DNA of 64,000 nucleotides from Oxytricha trifallax (GCA_000711775.1 ARYC01017960.1:1-64000), one strand, 5' to 3'. Counted from the stretch's first letter, positions 37,501 to 49,308 are shown. Numbers and translations: made by a program. The notes: a model not told the origin generated them from the letters alone.

Positions 37501-38152
37501 AATGCTATACTTAATTTTAAATTAATTAAATAAATCTAGGTACTCTACCGAGGTTTTTTATGTATAACCCTGTTTTACGGTGGAGTACCTTAAATATATT
37601 TATTGAATAAAATAAATATACTCTTATATTGCATTACTTTTAACAAAGAATATATTAAATAATAGTAAAGATATTTTTAAAATTTTTAATAAAATTTTAT
37701 TGTTTTATTGTTCAGCATAATTTAAATATTTTTAGTTTTTTAAATAAATTAATTAATTTACTCAGCAAATTATAAATCACTTTTATTATTTAATGTATTC
37801 TTTGTTAAAAGTAATGCAATATTAGAGTATATTTATTTTAATTAATAAATATAATTAAGGTTCTCGACCGCAAAACATGTTTATACATAAAAAACCTCGG
37901 TAGAGTACATAGATTTATATAATTAAGTTAATATTAAAATTTAGCATTAACTTAGTTGATTAGATTAATTTACTCACCAAAAATAAGCTCTTTTGCTAAA
38001 TTTAAACTCAAAGTAAGATAATCCCATCTAACATCTCAAGGCAGCAGCTCGTGAAGAGGGTCTCTGAATTCGTACTGAGCTTAATTGCAGAAGAAATTCA
38101 AGGCATGTGGGTGTTCAGTATCATAAATTGGCTGCACACTCTGCTCTATTGA
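34549..38152 (+). pseudogene. Family B transposase, copy B2, with large block between catalytic Asps
   Basis: The first frame runs 34549-35331 (260 codons, TAA/TAG=Gln): IITKWTSVILGNLF, FTYSSGKVINADEVPP and IIIKLPLESI are conserved with B3/B4. A frame change near 35300 leads to an HTH region (LKPRQIAKKLRIGVDMVY) and a DDE core: SVDESNF (first Asp 35943-35945), LLMDNAFIHKYSE (second Asp 37301-37303), YSPWLNPIEQLF (Glu). The ~450 codons between the two Asps include ITPKKLRLSQNVSN, matched in B4. The C-terminus resumes after F3 and ends WLHTLLY TGA 38152. Confidence 0.75.
37460..37990. mobile_element. F3: AT-rich foldback inserted in B2
   Basis: Inverted halves of ~210 bp (starting AGCTTATTTTTGGTGAGTAA at 37460 and its complement ending 37990) surround a ~120-bp AT-rich loop. 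Both halves contain GGTACTCTACCGAGGTTTTT-like blocks. It splits the 3' part of the B2 transposase, apparently at or beside the small intron seen at this place in B3 and B4. No coding capacity; MITE-like. Confidence 0.75.
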
Positions 38153-38272
38153 TTTGTCTGATGATGTTTGTTACAGAAGCAATTTATGTTGCTGAGCCTA
38201 TTAAAGGAAATATCCCTTTATAAAAGTTTAATTTATAATACAAGTCTATAATGATAATAATAATAATCAATC

Positions 38273-38461
38273 ATGGCAATTGCTATCGCACTTTCCCACT
38301 TTGTTTTTGAAGCAACCTTGACATATGCTTATGAAAGCAAGCAACCTTCATACATGATTCCAATCGTGCTTCTTTAAATGGAAGTCCAATCAATGCAGGA
38401 TCTCTCTAATGTATTAGCATGCCTATTTCCGCCCTTCCCATTTCAGCTTCTAGAACTGTGA
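38273..38461 (+). CDS. Short ORF, 62 codons, doubtful
   Basis: ATG 38273 to TGA 38461, starting AIAIALSHFVFEATLTYAYE; contains one TAA read as Gln. It lies between the B2 transposase stop and the B2 right end. There is no homologue elsewhere in the window to support it; it may be chance. Confidence 0.2.
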
Positions 38462-38829
38462 TGGATAATGCGAATGACATTCATACATATGTTCATTACA
38501 CTTATAAAACTTCTCTCTAATTAAGCCATGCCCTTTATACACTTGGTATCATACACAGCAAAAAGAAATAATAAAGGGCAATTTATCTCATATTTATACA
38601 TAATTATCAAACTCACTACACTTCAAACGAAAAGGGTTTAAGGGTTTAGAATTACCCATCGAAGGGTGTTTTGGGGTTTTGAAATATGGTCCAGGGGTTT
38701 CTGGGTTATAAAATGGTGTTTTTATATAATTTAGGGGTTTTGATTAATTGGTTAAAAGAGTTTAATATTAAAAGCGTACACATATTATTTATTTATAAAT
38801 TCTTATTTTCTCATTTTCCCATTTCATTT

Positions 38830-40205
38830 ATATTTTAACAATAATAGAAATTTATATTTGAATTTAAACATAGCGGCTAACTTAAATCGGAAATCAGTTT
38901 CTCTTGGTGCTAGATAATTATATCTCAACTTTGGTTGGCCCACTAAAGAGCCTGAAAATATATATTGAGAGGGAGGTAGAGTTAAGAGCCCTTGAGTTTG
39001 AAGCTGAGGTCTTCAGACTTTAAGTTGTAAATAAGAAAGATAGTACAATGATGGGAGTCTAAACTATAATTGAAGATGTCGAGGGGTAAAAGAACAGTTA
39101 CAAGTGGAAAATATTAAAACATTTAAATGCTAATACTGATAAAATTACTTTTCAGGCCACCTAAAAGATATAAATTCTGGAAAAGCTAAGATCAATTTCA
39201 AGCATTATAAAGTTAATGGAAGGTTTTAATGTAAAACTTGTATGAAGTCTTACACTCAGTCTGAAAAAGTTAAGAAGCAAATGCAGAGAGAGTGAGTTTT
39301 TAACGCAGGATGAAGAAACAGAAAGTTGTTTCAGCATTAGGAAATCTATTACTCTTGAGTTGTAAAAAAAGCAGCAGGAAATACTCAAGACAGAAAATCA
39401 ATTGATGAATCAACCTGCAAGCAATACTCTTTTAGAATGCTTCTAAGCTAAAGCCATGAATATTCCTGCATAAAACGCAATTAATCTTAGTAGTTGTATT
39501 GATAATAACTTGCATTTAAGTGTCCCTAATTAGGCAAAGCTTAGAATGGTTGATGATTAAGCCAACAAATATACCATTTGAGCTATCTTATTAAGAATTA
39601 ACAGTACTAAAATGAGTATGCTAACTAAAATATGCTTCTAAAAGAGGCTTAGAAAGAGATTACAAACACTTGCTTAAGTTAGATAGAGCTATTTTAAATT
39701 ATGGTTTTATCACACTAAGTCTCAAGAAATTTGAAATGACTCTGAGGGACTATCTATATCAAAACAAATACCCTGATAACATAAATGATATTATATCAAT
39801 TATGATTTAGGCTGTTAAGGATTTGCATAAACTTAGATATGTTCATAGAGATTTTAATCCTAAAAATAATTTGCTGAACCTTTGCCTTTTGGAGGTCGTA
39901 GTTATCGATTTCAGTAGAGCCTTAAGATTAGAGTAAGTTACCTTAGCAAAGGTTCTTGGCGCTCCGGGATAAATCCAAATTAGAGAGCAATTGACTAATG
40001 GCTCAGTTTAGTTAATGTTTGGGGAGTTGTTGCTATTTTATTAAAGTGCAATATATAAAAAGATGCCTTACTTTGGGATAATTGATATTCATTAAACATG
40101 CTTCAAATTCACAAAAAACATGCTTATTCTCTTTTAACACAAATAAGACCCCCAACTATACCCAAAAATAAAATAATTTATAAAACTTATTAAGGAGTTT
40201 TTGAA
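38830..40205 (+). mobile_element. TBE fragment: 57-kDa gene and one degenerate end
   Basis: The sequence upstream of the lost ATG (about 38830-38875) and the following frame match TBE1's 57-kDa gene: CKTCMKSYTQSEK for the second finger, then LRYVHRDFNPKN (kinase loop) and VVVIDFSRALR. After the gene, 40140-40205 resembles the TBE1 subterminal region (AAGACCCCCAACTATACCC) but the G4T4 end has decayed. The 22-kDa and transposase half is missing. An old, TBE1-like remnant with many frameshifts. Confidence 0.75.
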
Positions 40206-41193
40206 AAATGTAAAATTAATTTATATCATTTTATTAAATTTTTCAATTCAGTTTAGTAAAAAAAACTGTAATTTTAAGTAATGCTTAGATTAGTGAAATT
40301 GAAAGATGATGCTTATTACAAACATTTATTTTTTTATTCTAAAATTACAAAAGTTATTTGTATTTTAAATAAAACAATTTCAATAATTATTATCAAAATA
40401 GATTTAAAATGAGTTATTGTTAAAATAAAATTGAAATTGAATTAAATATGGAATTTTAGTATTTTTTAATTTTTTTATTAGTATTTTAACTGCTATTGAT
40501 TTGGATTTGATATAATTTAACTGCCAATAATTTGACTCATCGATAAATCAAATTAAATTTATCATATCTTAACTGTAGATCCTTAAATTTAACTTTTAAA
40601 TTTTTTAACTCTTGATAAATTAATATCTCTCTATAAAAATTAGCTACCAAAAATATTTAAAATGGAAAGAATAGACAAATATTTTAAGACCATATTTCAT
40701 TCTTATAGTGTCCACAAATTATTTTCCCCCATCGATATAAATCGATTTTAAGTATTTCTCTTCTTCAAACTTCTACCTCACTCTCCAAGCAAAATACTTG
40801 AGGAGTCGATAAATTTTTTGCGCATTTAATCAAGTTTTATATTTTATATTCTTTGAGTATTTCATCAAGAAATTTATACTTATTTTTATCCTCAAAATAC
40901 ACATATTTGCATGAAATATTTTTGTGTTTCACTTAGATCGATATATCTTTCTCAGTGATTTTTTCATGGATTATGAGTAGGATGGAACATGTAGCTTATG
41001 TTTTGATCTACATTATTCCTTCAAGAGTCAAGACGTGAAAAAATCGCTCATTGAGATAATTTCATTACTTTTCAGGTACTCCACCAAATTTTGATGATTG
41101 TTACATTGTAACAAACATCACCTCTAGGTCATATATAGACACAATTCCGGACTCAACTCCAAAGGCAGGATTATGAACTCATCACTAGTCTAT
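40206..41193. other. AT-rich stretch, no gene seen
   Basis: No long frame under either code. It contains a short inverted pair TGATGATTGTTACA / TGTAACAAACATCA at 41096-41120, part of a motif found repeatedly in the window. Confidence 0.5.
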
Positions 41194-42657
41194 TACTTTG
41201 AAAATAGATATACTCCTCCATCACAGAACAACCTTTTGATTATGAGGGGGTCCGAAAAAGAAGATTTCAGGGTTTTCTCTCTTGAGTGAAGAGATATTGA
41301 AAAATTTAGAATTATGTTTTGATAGAAAATTCTATAAGCTAAGTAGAATAATTATATGAAAATTTATAGACATTAAGTTAGAGAGTTATTGAAGTCAAAA
41401 GTTAAAGCATCGATTTATCACTTTTCCTTCAATAACTTCCTTCAATGGAAGTTGAGTAGGATAGAAGTTGTAGTCCAGAGCCTAAGCTATCGAATGATGT
41501 ATATTTTTCTGTACAAATTCTGTTAGGATGCATAAATAAATTGAAAATTAGGTCTAAAATTTTCGAAAATGAAGAGTAATAATGAAACGATTTTTCTCGA
41601 ATGGCAAATTAGAAGTTGACAAACTCAAATCAAATCTTATGCAGATTATCTTATAAAGAGCCTTTCTTATCCTATTGTCAAATCATTAGCTAATTAAATT
41701 AGAGAGATAAATCAAAAATAAATCTGAAATGTAAAATTAGTGTGAAAACTTAAGTGTAACAAACGTCACTCATTTAAATACTTGAGGCAATTAAATTTAG
41801 ATTTTTATGAAGAGCATATTGTGATCTATCATTTATTATCTTTAAGTTTTTCAATATCAATTTATTGAGCAGTGAAAACCCCAAACCCTTCAGGATAATT
41901 TTCGGATTTTTTAAAACCCAATTTCAAAAATTTGATTTTCATTAAATTATCCTGAAGGTTTAGGGGTTTTCACTGCTCAGTAAATTGATATTGAAAAACT
42001 TAAAGATAATAAATGATAGATCACAATATGCTCTTCATAAAAATCTAAATTTAATTGCCTCAAGTATTTAAATGAGTGACGTTTGTTACACTTAAGTTTT
42101 CACACTAATTTTACATTTCAGATTTATTTTTGATTTATCTCTCTAATTTAATTAGCTAATGATTTGACAATAGGATAAGAAAGGCTCTTTATAAGATAAT
42201 CTGCATAAGATTTGATTTGAGTTTGTCAACTTCTAATTTGCCATTCGAGAAAAATCGTTTCATTATTACTCTTCATTTTCGAAAATTTTAGACCTAATTT
42301 TCAATTTATTTATGCATCCTAACAGAATTTGTACAGAAAAATATACATCATTCGATAGCTTAGGCTCTGGACTACAACTTCTATCCTACTCAACTTCCAT
42401 TGAAGGAAGTTATTGAAGGAAAAGTGATAAATCGATGCTTTAACTTTTGACTTCAATAACTCTCTAACTTAATGTCTATAAATTTTCATATAATTATTCT
42501 ACTTAGCTTATAGAATTTTCTATCAAAACATAATTCTAAATTTTTCAATATCTCTTCACTCAAGAGAGAAAACCCTGAAATCCTCTTTTTCGGACCCCCT
42601 CAAAATCAAAAGGTTGTTCTGTGATGGAAAAGGGAGTATATCTATTTTCAAAGTATT
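41194..42657. repeat. Near-perfect 1.46-kb palindrome
   Basis: Arms 41194-41908 and about 41943-42657 are almost identical reverse complements (pairing sum about 83851), with a ~35-bp asymmetric centre. Telomere-like GAAAACCCCAAACCC lies at the inner edge of the left arm and its decayed complement on the other side. No convincing coding region; each arm holds one GTAACAAACGTCAC motif. The few differences imply recent formation or an assembly artefact. Confidence 0.8.
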
Positions 42658-42932
42658 GCTAAAATAGATAAAAATAGGAAATTGTAGAAATTAATCAAAA
42701 ATCATATTTATTATTTTAATTTTAACCAACTTTGCATTTCGTTTGTATTCGAACACTTATAGTAGCATTTATTGATTTTGATAATTTAAAGCAGTATTGA
42801 TAGATTATATAACAGAATTCCTAAATTTGTTGACTAAATTCTTATCTTGGTAACTATTAGTAGTTTTTACTGTCCATCTTATAAAATGATTGGCAGTGAT
42901 TGAAATCTATGACCAAATTCTTATGATTTAGA

Positions 42933-43247
42933 GTGGAATCTCCACAAATGGTCAATAACTCGTTGCTTAATGAGTGTAAGATGAAATTTAGGACCAGATC
43001 GTATTTTCCATGTTTTAAAACCCCCCAGCTCACCAGTTTTCAAGTCCTGCACGACTGTTTGAGCACCAAATTCGGCAGCTTTAGTGGAGGAGGAGCCAAA
43101 ATGACTATTTCAATGATCGAAAATGAGAGAGGTTTTTGGATTTCTGGGTTTGATGAGTTTGAATTAAAACTTAAAAGTGTGATATGTAATAAGGGGCTTT
43201 TAATCAAGCAATTAAACGATTTAAACTGCTATTTGTGTAAGTATTGA
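42933..43247 (+). CDS. ORF of 104 codons, unrecognised
   Basis: ATG 42933 to TGA 43247 with no TAA/TAG. The product contains RTRSYFPCFKTPQLTSFQVL and is mildly hydrophobic near the end. It lies between the palindrome and the 3' end of B3. No homologue elsewhere in the window; could be chance or an exon. Confidence 0.25.
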   Translation: MESPQMVNNSLLNECKMKFRTRSYFPCFKTPQLTSFQVLHDCLSTKFGSFSGGGAKMTISMIENERGFWISGFDEFELKLKSVICNKGLLIKQLNDLNCYLCKY

Positions 43248-43295
43248 TTGTTTCAATAGCTCCTGCACCCTAACTCATCGTCTTTCATATCAATC

Positions 43296-46054
43296 TCACA
43301 CAAATCCATGCTTGATGGTGCTGTACCACTGCTTCACGCTGAAAGCCCAGAGCTTGTTGACGTCTGTCTTGGTCATGGCCTTCAGAATCTGCGAGAGCCG
43401 CTTCACCAGGTGGATCCTATGAAAAGTTAGGTATAGTATGCTTACTTGCTGTCAGCTTGCTCTTATCAGAGGTGCCTCTTGATGTAGGAGAACAACTGCT
43501 CGATGGGGTTAAGCCAGGGTGAATACTCTGCATTGAAGAGGACAGTAACCTTGAACTTCCTAGCAGTCTCCAGTACCTCTGAATAATTGTGAATGACTGC
43601 GTTGTCTATGAGGAGCACGATCTTTTTATGGGCGAGATCCTTGTCTGTGCGCAGCTGGCGCAGGGTGTGATAGAGGAAGTTCTCAAACAGCACAGCATCG
43701 AAAGCCCCCTCAATAATTTGGTGGTTATCAATTGGTCTTTAGTGATTGCTGCTATGAAACTCATCGAGAACTGCTGCCTCTTAGTTTTATCCTTGGTTAT
43801 AGAGAGATTTCTAGCCATAGTGCCATAAGTCCCTAACCTCTAGCTGACTTGCTGTCTGACAACTGCAATGGGAGTATAATGTTATGATGGTTATGCATCG
43901 ATGTTACCAGAGTCTGCTATGGGTGCTTAGTCATTTCTCTAGTTGGGTATACTTAGCTTGGTATAAACTAAAGTAGTATAAAACCATGAAGCTATAGCTC
44001 ACTTTCCTATTCCTTCACTGTGACTATACTGCTGCTCTCTGCCCTGCATGACAGCTGCAAGCGTCTAGGTTTAATACCTATCTAGTTTTCATGACCTGTT
44101 ACATTGATCATCTCATTACCCTTACGCTTACTTGATTGCAGCCTGAGGCTGGCTAGGTTCTGAACTAATGGAGTAAGAGTGGAAGCCGATTTCAGAGGGG
44201 TTTATGGTTGACTTACAGGCTTCTTGGAAGAGCTTTATATTCTGATCGCGTTGGAGTGCTTCTGCAGGGATGTGTATTAAGCACTGCCCTCTGGGGCTTC
44301 CAAGATAGGTGACAACTGAGTATTCCTATATTTATCGCTGTACTTGACAGGGGTGGCAGCAATGCTCTGCTCCCTACTATTAAAGATTTGCTATTCCTAG
44401 GTGGAAGATTTCCTCCGTAACTTAAGAAATATCGATCGAAAGTTTGGCCTTGGAATCTTCGATGGAACAATTCCAGATCCAGCCATTATTCGTTCAGTAT
44501 TTCTAACATGGTCCTCTTAACTTGGATAAAATCCTTACTCATTCTTGATATGCTGACGACGCTGTACTCAATCAGTTAAGAAAAAATAGCAATACTTACC
44601 TACTGGTTCCCGGAGTTGCTAAGAGTCTCAGATTTTCAGATTTCAGGTTATTTTCATCTTGAGTTGCAACTTGGCTTTACGAAATGGCAATGTTTGATCC
44701 ATTAATTTAATCCTGCTACTTAACCCCAGTGATAATCGACATACCTGGTTCTCTATTGGGGTAGCCAGACAGCATTTCACCATACTCAAAGACATCGTCT
44801 GTGACGAGTACCTCGGTCTTACTAACTGTAGGTGTCAGGGAGGAGTCGATTACACGATTTTCTTTGTGAAGAGCAGCTGAATTGAAACTCCATTATTTTG
44901 TTGGCAGGTAACCGCTCCTGAAGTTTGATTCATCAACTGATATAATTACAGCATCTTCCAATAATATCTGAGCAAGCAGTCTTTACACCCAAAGCCTCTT
45001 ATCGTTGAATGATGTATCCCTATACTTAGCGTTGGCGTTCTGGGCCTTGCCGAATCTCAAAATGGAAACTTTCCTTCAGTACTTTCAAGAGAGTAGCAAC
45101 GCAAGGCAATGCGAGGTTCTTGAATTCCTATTCTTTAAACTGCATTTCAAGCAGGCTATGATAAAGGCGCCAGCCAGTGATCTTATAGATGCCCTGTTAT
45201 TAGAGCACTGTGGCAATCACCTTCAGCAATAGCGGGTTGCTCCGCGTATTTTTCCTACCATTCTTCAGCTTTAGCTTGGGATTGAGCACTTGGTGCTCCG
45301 CCTCCAACTTAAACTTTTCAATGGCTTTGTAAACAAATCGTCGATCCACGCCCATCTCAAGAGCAATGTCCTTGGGCTTCATTCCTTCCGCCTTGTAATG
45401 TTGTACTACAGAGATCTTTTTCAATGCCAGCTTCGCATCTCTGCGTTTCAGGTATGGGTTTTTCGATGTTCCATTCATTACTTTATAGTTTGAATGATTT
45501 CGATAGAGAGAATCGATACACCCACCCTGCTCTTTCATGAAGTCTTGCAGGCCCTGCCACAGCTCGTCACTCTACTTGATCTACAGGTTCTTGGGCATCA
45601 CATTGGGGTTTCTCTATGTTGAAGACTGTGATGCCTTTCTAATCATTCGAAGGTACTGTTTGAGGCCATAACATAGTTGATCATCTTTCGCCAGACTTTA
45701 AACATCAACTAACGATGACATTACTCACTCAACGTTCTCCAATGGCAGTCGCATGATTTTCCCACCCAGCATGCCCATCGTCGACGGTGGCACCTGCCCA
45801 ATGTTGTGGAGGGTGCCTGAGGTGTAAGTGAGCTTCACTGGTTTGGGGTTGGAGGGGAAGTTTGTGCCCAGCACCACTGATCTCCACTTGAGTACACTCT
45901 TCTACTATGGCTTCAGCGCACTCGTCTTGATCTCTTCAAACTGTTGATTACTTAGAAACCCATAGTTCAGAATTGATTCTGATTGATAACTGTAATGATA
46001 GGAAGAACTAACGGACTATTCCTCACTCCTTATATACTGCGAAAATAATTCCAT
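43296..46054 (-). pseudogene. Family B transposase, copy B3 (single long frame, lightly damaged)
   Basis: ATG 46052-46054. The N-terminal domain (VLKWRSVVLGTNFPSNP, LTYTSGTLHNIGQVPP, GGKIMRLPLENVE) is followed after one TGA, in the same frame, by the HTH part (MKPKDIALEMGVDRRFVYKA). So N-domain and transposase are probably one polypeptide. DDE core: IISVDESNFRSGYLP (Asp 44932-44934), VLLIDNAVIHNYSE (Asp 43604-43606), YSPWLNPIEQLFSYIK (Glu). The inter-Asp block is ~442 codons. A frameshift occurs near 45050. A likely intron (GTAAGCATAC...TTTCATAG) precedes the last exon, which ends KHGFV TGA. Confidence 0.75.
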
Positions 46055-46078
46055 GCAAGTAGGGGTTTCGGGGTTTAG
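43296..46078 (-). mobile_element. Family B element copy B3
   Basis: The left end (46062-46078, complemented CTAAACCCCGAAACCCC) is C4A4-like and is followed 24 bp later by the transposase ATG, exactly as in B1. The flank outside is AAAT. No right end was identified below the transposase stop at 43296; a C-rich tract at 43020 is not a clear match. Confidence 0.7.
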
Positions 46079-46556
46079 AAATAAATTAAAATATAACCTT
46101 ATATACTAGTATTTAAATATCAGAAGTATTGATATAGGTATGATATATGAGCGAGTAATTATTTAACATGCTGAACTTAAATTTCGATATTTTTACACCT
46201 ATTGCTGGGTAGATGCCATAACCCTTCATCATTGCGGCTGGTCATTGATATTTTTAGCCACGATTGCCCAATATTCGTCGAAATACTGAAGTGGTCAGCG
46301 AATAGAGTGGAAATTTTCTGATTTGGAACTTAGTTATAAAAATTGAATTAAGATTTTTTATTTTTACTATAAATTATTAAACATACCCCTCTTATCTACT
46401 CATGAACATCATTATACCCCAATCTCTCTCATTACTCCCTTTAGTCACTCATCAATCTATTTCATCATTTCAAATTCATTCAATCTCAATCAATCCACTA
46501 TCAGGGGTTTGGGGTTTGGGAGTTTTGTTGGCATGGCATGGCCAACCCTATTTATT

Positions 46557-47445
46557 TAACCCCCTCAGATCGGTAGGTCTGTGGCCCCAATTTTTTATTT
46601 GAGGACACTTTCCAGAGACCCTCCTCATTTCCCCCGGATGCACCATGAGGTCTACCCTTGAGTCTCAGATCAACCCCAAACCATTCCCAGTAGTCTAGAA
46701 ATCCAAGCCTCACTACAGAAACATATTAAAAATTGGTTTTAGAGTTGAGGAACCGCGGATTTAGAGGGGGGTCGATTTATTTTCAATTCCAAGTTTGAAA
46801 GTGCCTATACTATCTCTAACGGATTATAGAGTATGAGTTATATGATTTTACAAAAATTATTTTCCAATTCCCTCCCCATCCCACCATCCCAACTCAAACA
46901 TCACTAAAACACTCTAGATCGACGAGATAGAAGGAAAGAAATCGATTGGCGGTGGGAGTGGCTATTTCCCATCTTGAAATGTCAGGGCGGTCCTAACGGC
47001 CATTTTGGCCTTGAAATTTTCAAAAAATCGCCTCCTCCTTACCCCTTGAGTCCAGCCCAACTCATGCCCATGTCATATCTATGGTGACTAATTGATCATA
47101 AGCATTGATAATAGTGTTTATTACTAATAACACGCAGTTATAGGGCAATCCAAGCAATAGGGGAGGTGGTAGGCTTCAAATACCAAGTGAATGGGGTCTT
47201 ATTTGGACTTGTTTGGCCTTGAGACCTAGAATATGGAACTTTTCCAGAACAGCACTTTGGCTTGGCTAGCTTTACGACCCCACCACATGACTTTGAGGAA
47301 TTTTTGTAGGATAACTAGGTATTGGTGCTGTTGATAAGAAAATAACATTAGGATATGGTAGAGAAGATAGGGTAAGCCATGAGGGTAGTAGACCAGCCCA
47401 AAAGTCAGGCCAAAGCTTGGATTATAAGGTTAAAGTGAGGAATAT
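46557..47445 (-). repeat. R1 dispersed repeat, copy 2
   Basis: Reverse-complement relative of 15297-16140. Shared blocks include CTTCTATCTCGTC, GGATGCACC and GGGGTCTTATTTGG. No conserved frame. Adjacent 46079-46556 and 47446-47856 show nothing recognisable. Confidence 0.6.
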
Positions 47446-47913
47446 TACTTAAAATCAATACTATAACTATTCAATCATGCCTTGCTGAGGCTCGATTGCT
47501 TTCAAGCAACCCTTTCCCAGTGCAATAAACACCATAGATTGGCTGCCCTCGCCAGAGGACCCCTCGACAGATAAATATGGTTGTCAGAGTCAGGTCATAG
47601 CCACACACAAACCCTAAAGACTTAAACTATGAAGTAAACAAACAACTATATCACTGTGAGCCAGGTATAAACCTAGCCACAACTTAGCTTGGGCAACGAA
47701 GAAACGAGTAAAACAAACAAAACAAAACAAAACAAGTAGAACTGCAGTAGATGACCTGCTGAGACGAGTCCTCACTGCTATTGACCTAGAGAAGTAGTTA
47801 AGAGAGTGAATATCACTTACCAATACCAGAGTACTCTCTCAAGTAACAATGTAAAGTTAGTATGATGAATGTAAAATTAAATCAAAAATTTTCTTTTAAT
47901 TTTTTCAACGATA

Positions 47914-49198
47914 ATGGAAAAAATGGGCCAGAAAGAGATTTACTCGGAGAAACTTGGAAGCCTCATCAAGGCAAGCACTGGCATATGTGATAAGCATCTA
48001 GACAGGGCTTTGTGGAACAAGTTGCTTCTCTACGCAACTTGATTGGTTAGCTTGAACCCGGTGGTTGGCCAAGAGAATCATCTAGCTTCTTCAAGCAATC
48101 AAGAGGAGCTGAAACTAAATGGTTTCCGTATTGCCACCAAGACCAAGCTTCCCCCACGAGTGTGAAAGGTCCAAGGCTAAACGGTCTTGAAACTCATGAA
48201 TGTACCGAACCTTTCAGTCTCCTAAGTGGCACGCATTCTCGGTATTGGCTGGCACGCCGCGAAGAGGTGGGTCATGAAATTTGAGGGATGCAAATCTTTC
48301 GAGAAAGCTGACATCCTACTTCCTCGTGGTAGGCCCAAGCTATCAAAGGACATTCTAGACCAAATTCAAAGTTATCTTATTAAATGGAGACATCGAAAGG
48401 TCACTCTACGATAACTTAAGAACGACCTTGAGCTCTTTGGGCCGGCAAATTTCAAAATCAGTGAAAAGACGGTTTCATTGCATCTCAGGAAAACTCTGAA
48501 ATATAGCCACAAGAGAGTATCGAAGAGGGCTCTTGCGGCTGCAACTAAATAAAACGCTGAGCATTTCAGGGAAGCAGCAACAATCTTAGCGGGCTTGTAA
48601 TACTGTTTGCTTCGTGTGATATACATTGACGAGTACTTAGTTCAATCTGATGAAAGCTCTAATTACAATTGGATTCCTCGCGGTCAGGAGGATTACTTGC
48701 TTACCCAAAATCGTAAAGCATCGGTAAAAGTAATTGCTGCAGTTACCGACTCTGAGCTCATTTTTCATCATTGTCAAATTGAGACTTTCAAATCTGCAGA
48801 CTCCGTGGCTTTTCTCAGACAACTGCAACTTACTTTGAAACAGAGAGGAGATTAACTTTACGAAACGGGCCTTATCTTCTTTGACAACGCCAGGATACAT
48901 GAATCCAGGGAGGTTAGAAGCATTTTGAGTGGGTCCCAGTTTCTCGCGATCACGAACTGTCCATACGCCCCAGAGTTGAATTTCTGCGAGAAGTTTATAA
49001 AGCTGCACAAGTAGCGAATCAGGATGCTCACTGCGAATCTAAAGTAAGTTTTTCTTGTCTTTATATTTTAGAATCCCTTCACTTTCACTGATCAAACGAA
49101 CTGCGCATGACATCCTACTACGAGCTATCAAAAACCAAGCGAAGCAGTACTCAACTTATGTTAGAGGTGTTGCGATCTTCAACGAGGATCCCGCTTGA
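47914..49198 (+). CDS. Element C transposase (DDE), left copy
   Basis: Two exons (intron 49044-49071, 28 nt) join to 419 codons from ATG 47914 to TGA 49198. Domains: HTH near residue 90-130 (SVSQVARILGIGWHAAKRW), then the DDE core with YIDEYLVQSDE, GLIFFDNARIHES and CPYAPELNFCEKF (Asp, Asp, Glu). The D-D-E spacing is compact as in IS630/Tc1, unlike family B. Two in-frame TGAs (48040-48042 and 48163-48165) lie upstream of the HTH in both arms; they could be inactivating, or TGG to TGA changes. Otherwise the frame is intact. Confidence 0.8.
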
Positions 49199-49308
49199 GT
49201 GAATAACATTTCGGGAGTAAATATTATTAAGTGAATACTATAGTACAATAAATTTATTCTAATAAATTACTCACACTAATAACATGACTATTTATTTATA
49301 TTCTTTTT

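Larger units (their letters stand above)
34549..38681 (+). mobile_element. Family B element copy B2
   Basis: It contains the B-family transposase and ends on the right with GTGTTTTGGGGTTTTG at 38666-38681. Complemented, this end (CAAAACCCCAAAACACCC) matches the left end of B1. The flank after it begins AAAT, as outside B1 and B3. I could not find a matching left end, so the 5' boundary is set at the first coding codon. The F3 foldback (37460-37990) is inserted near the 3' end. Confidence 0.65.
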
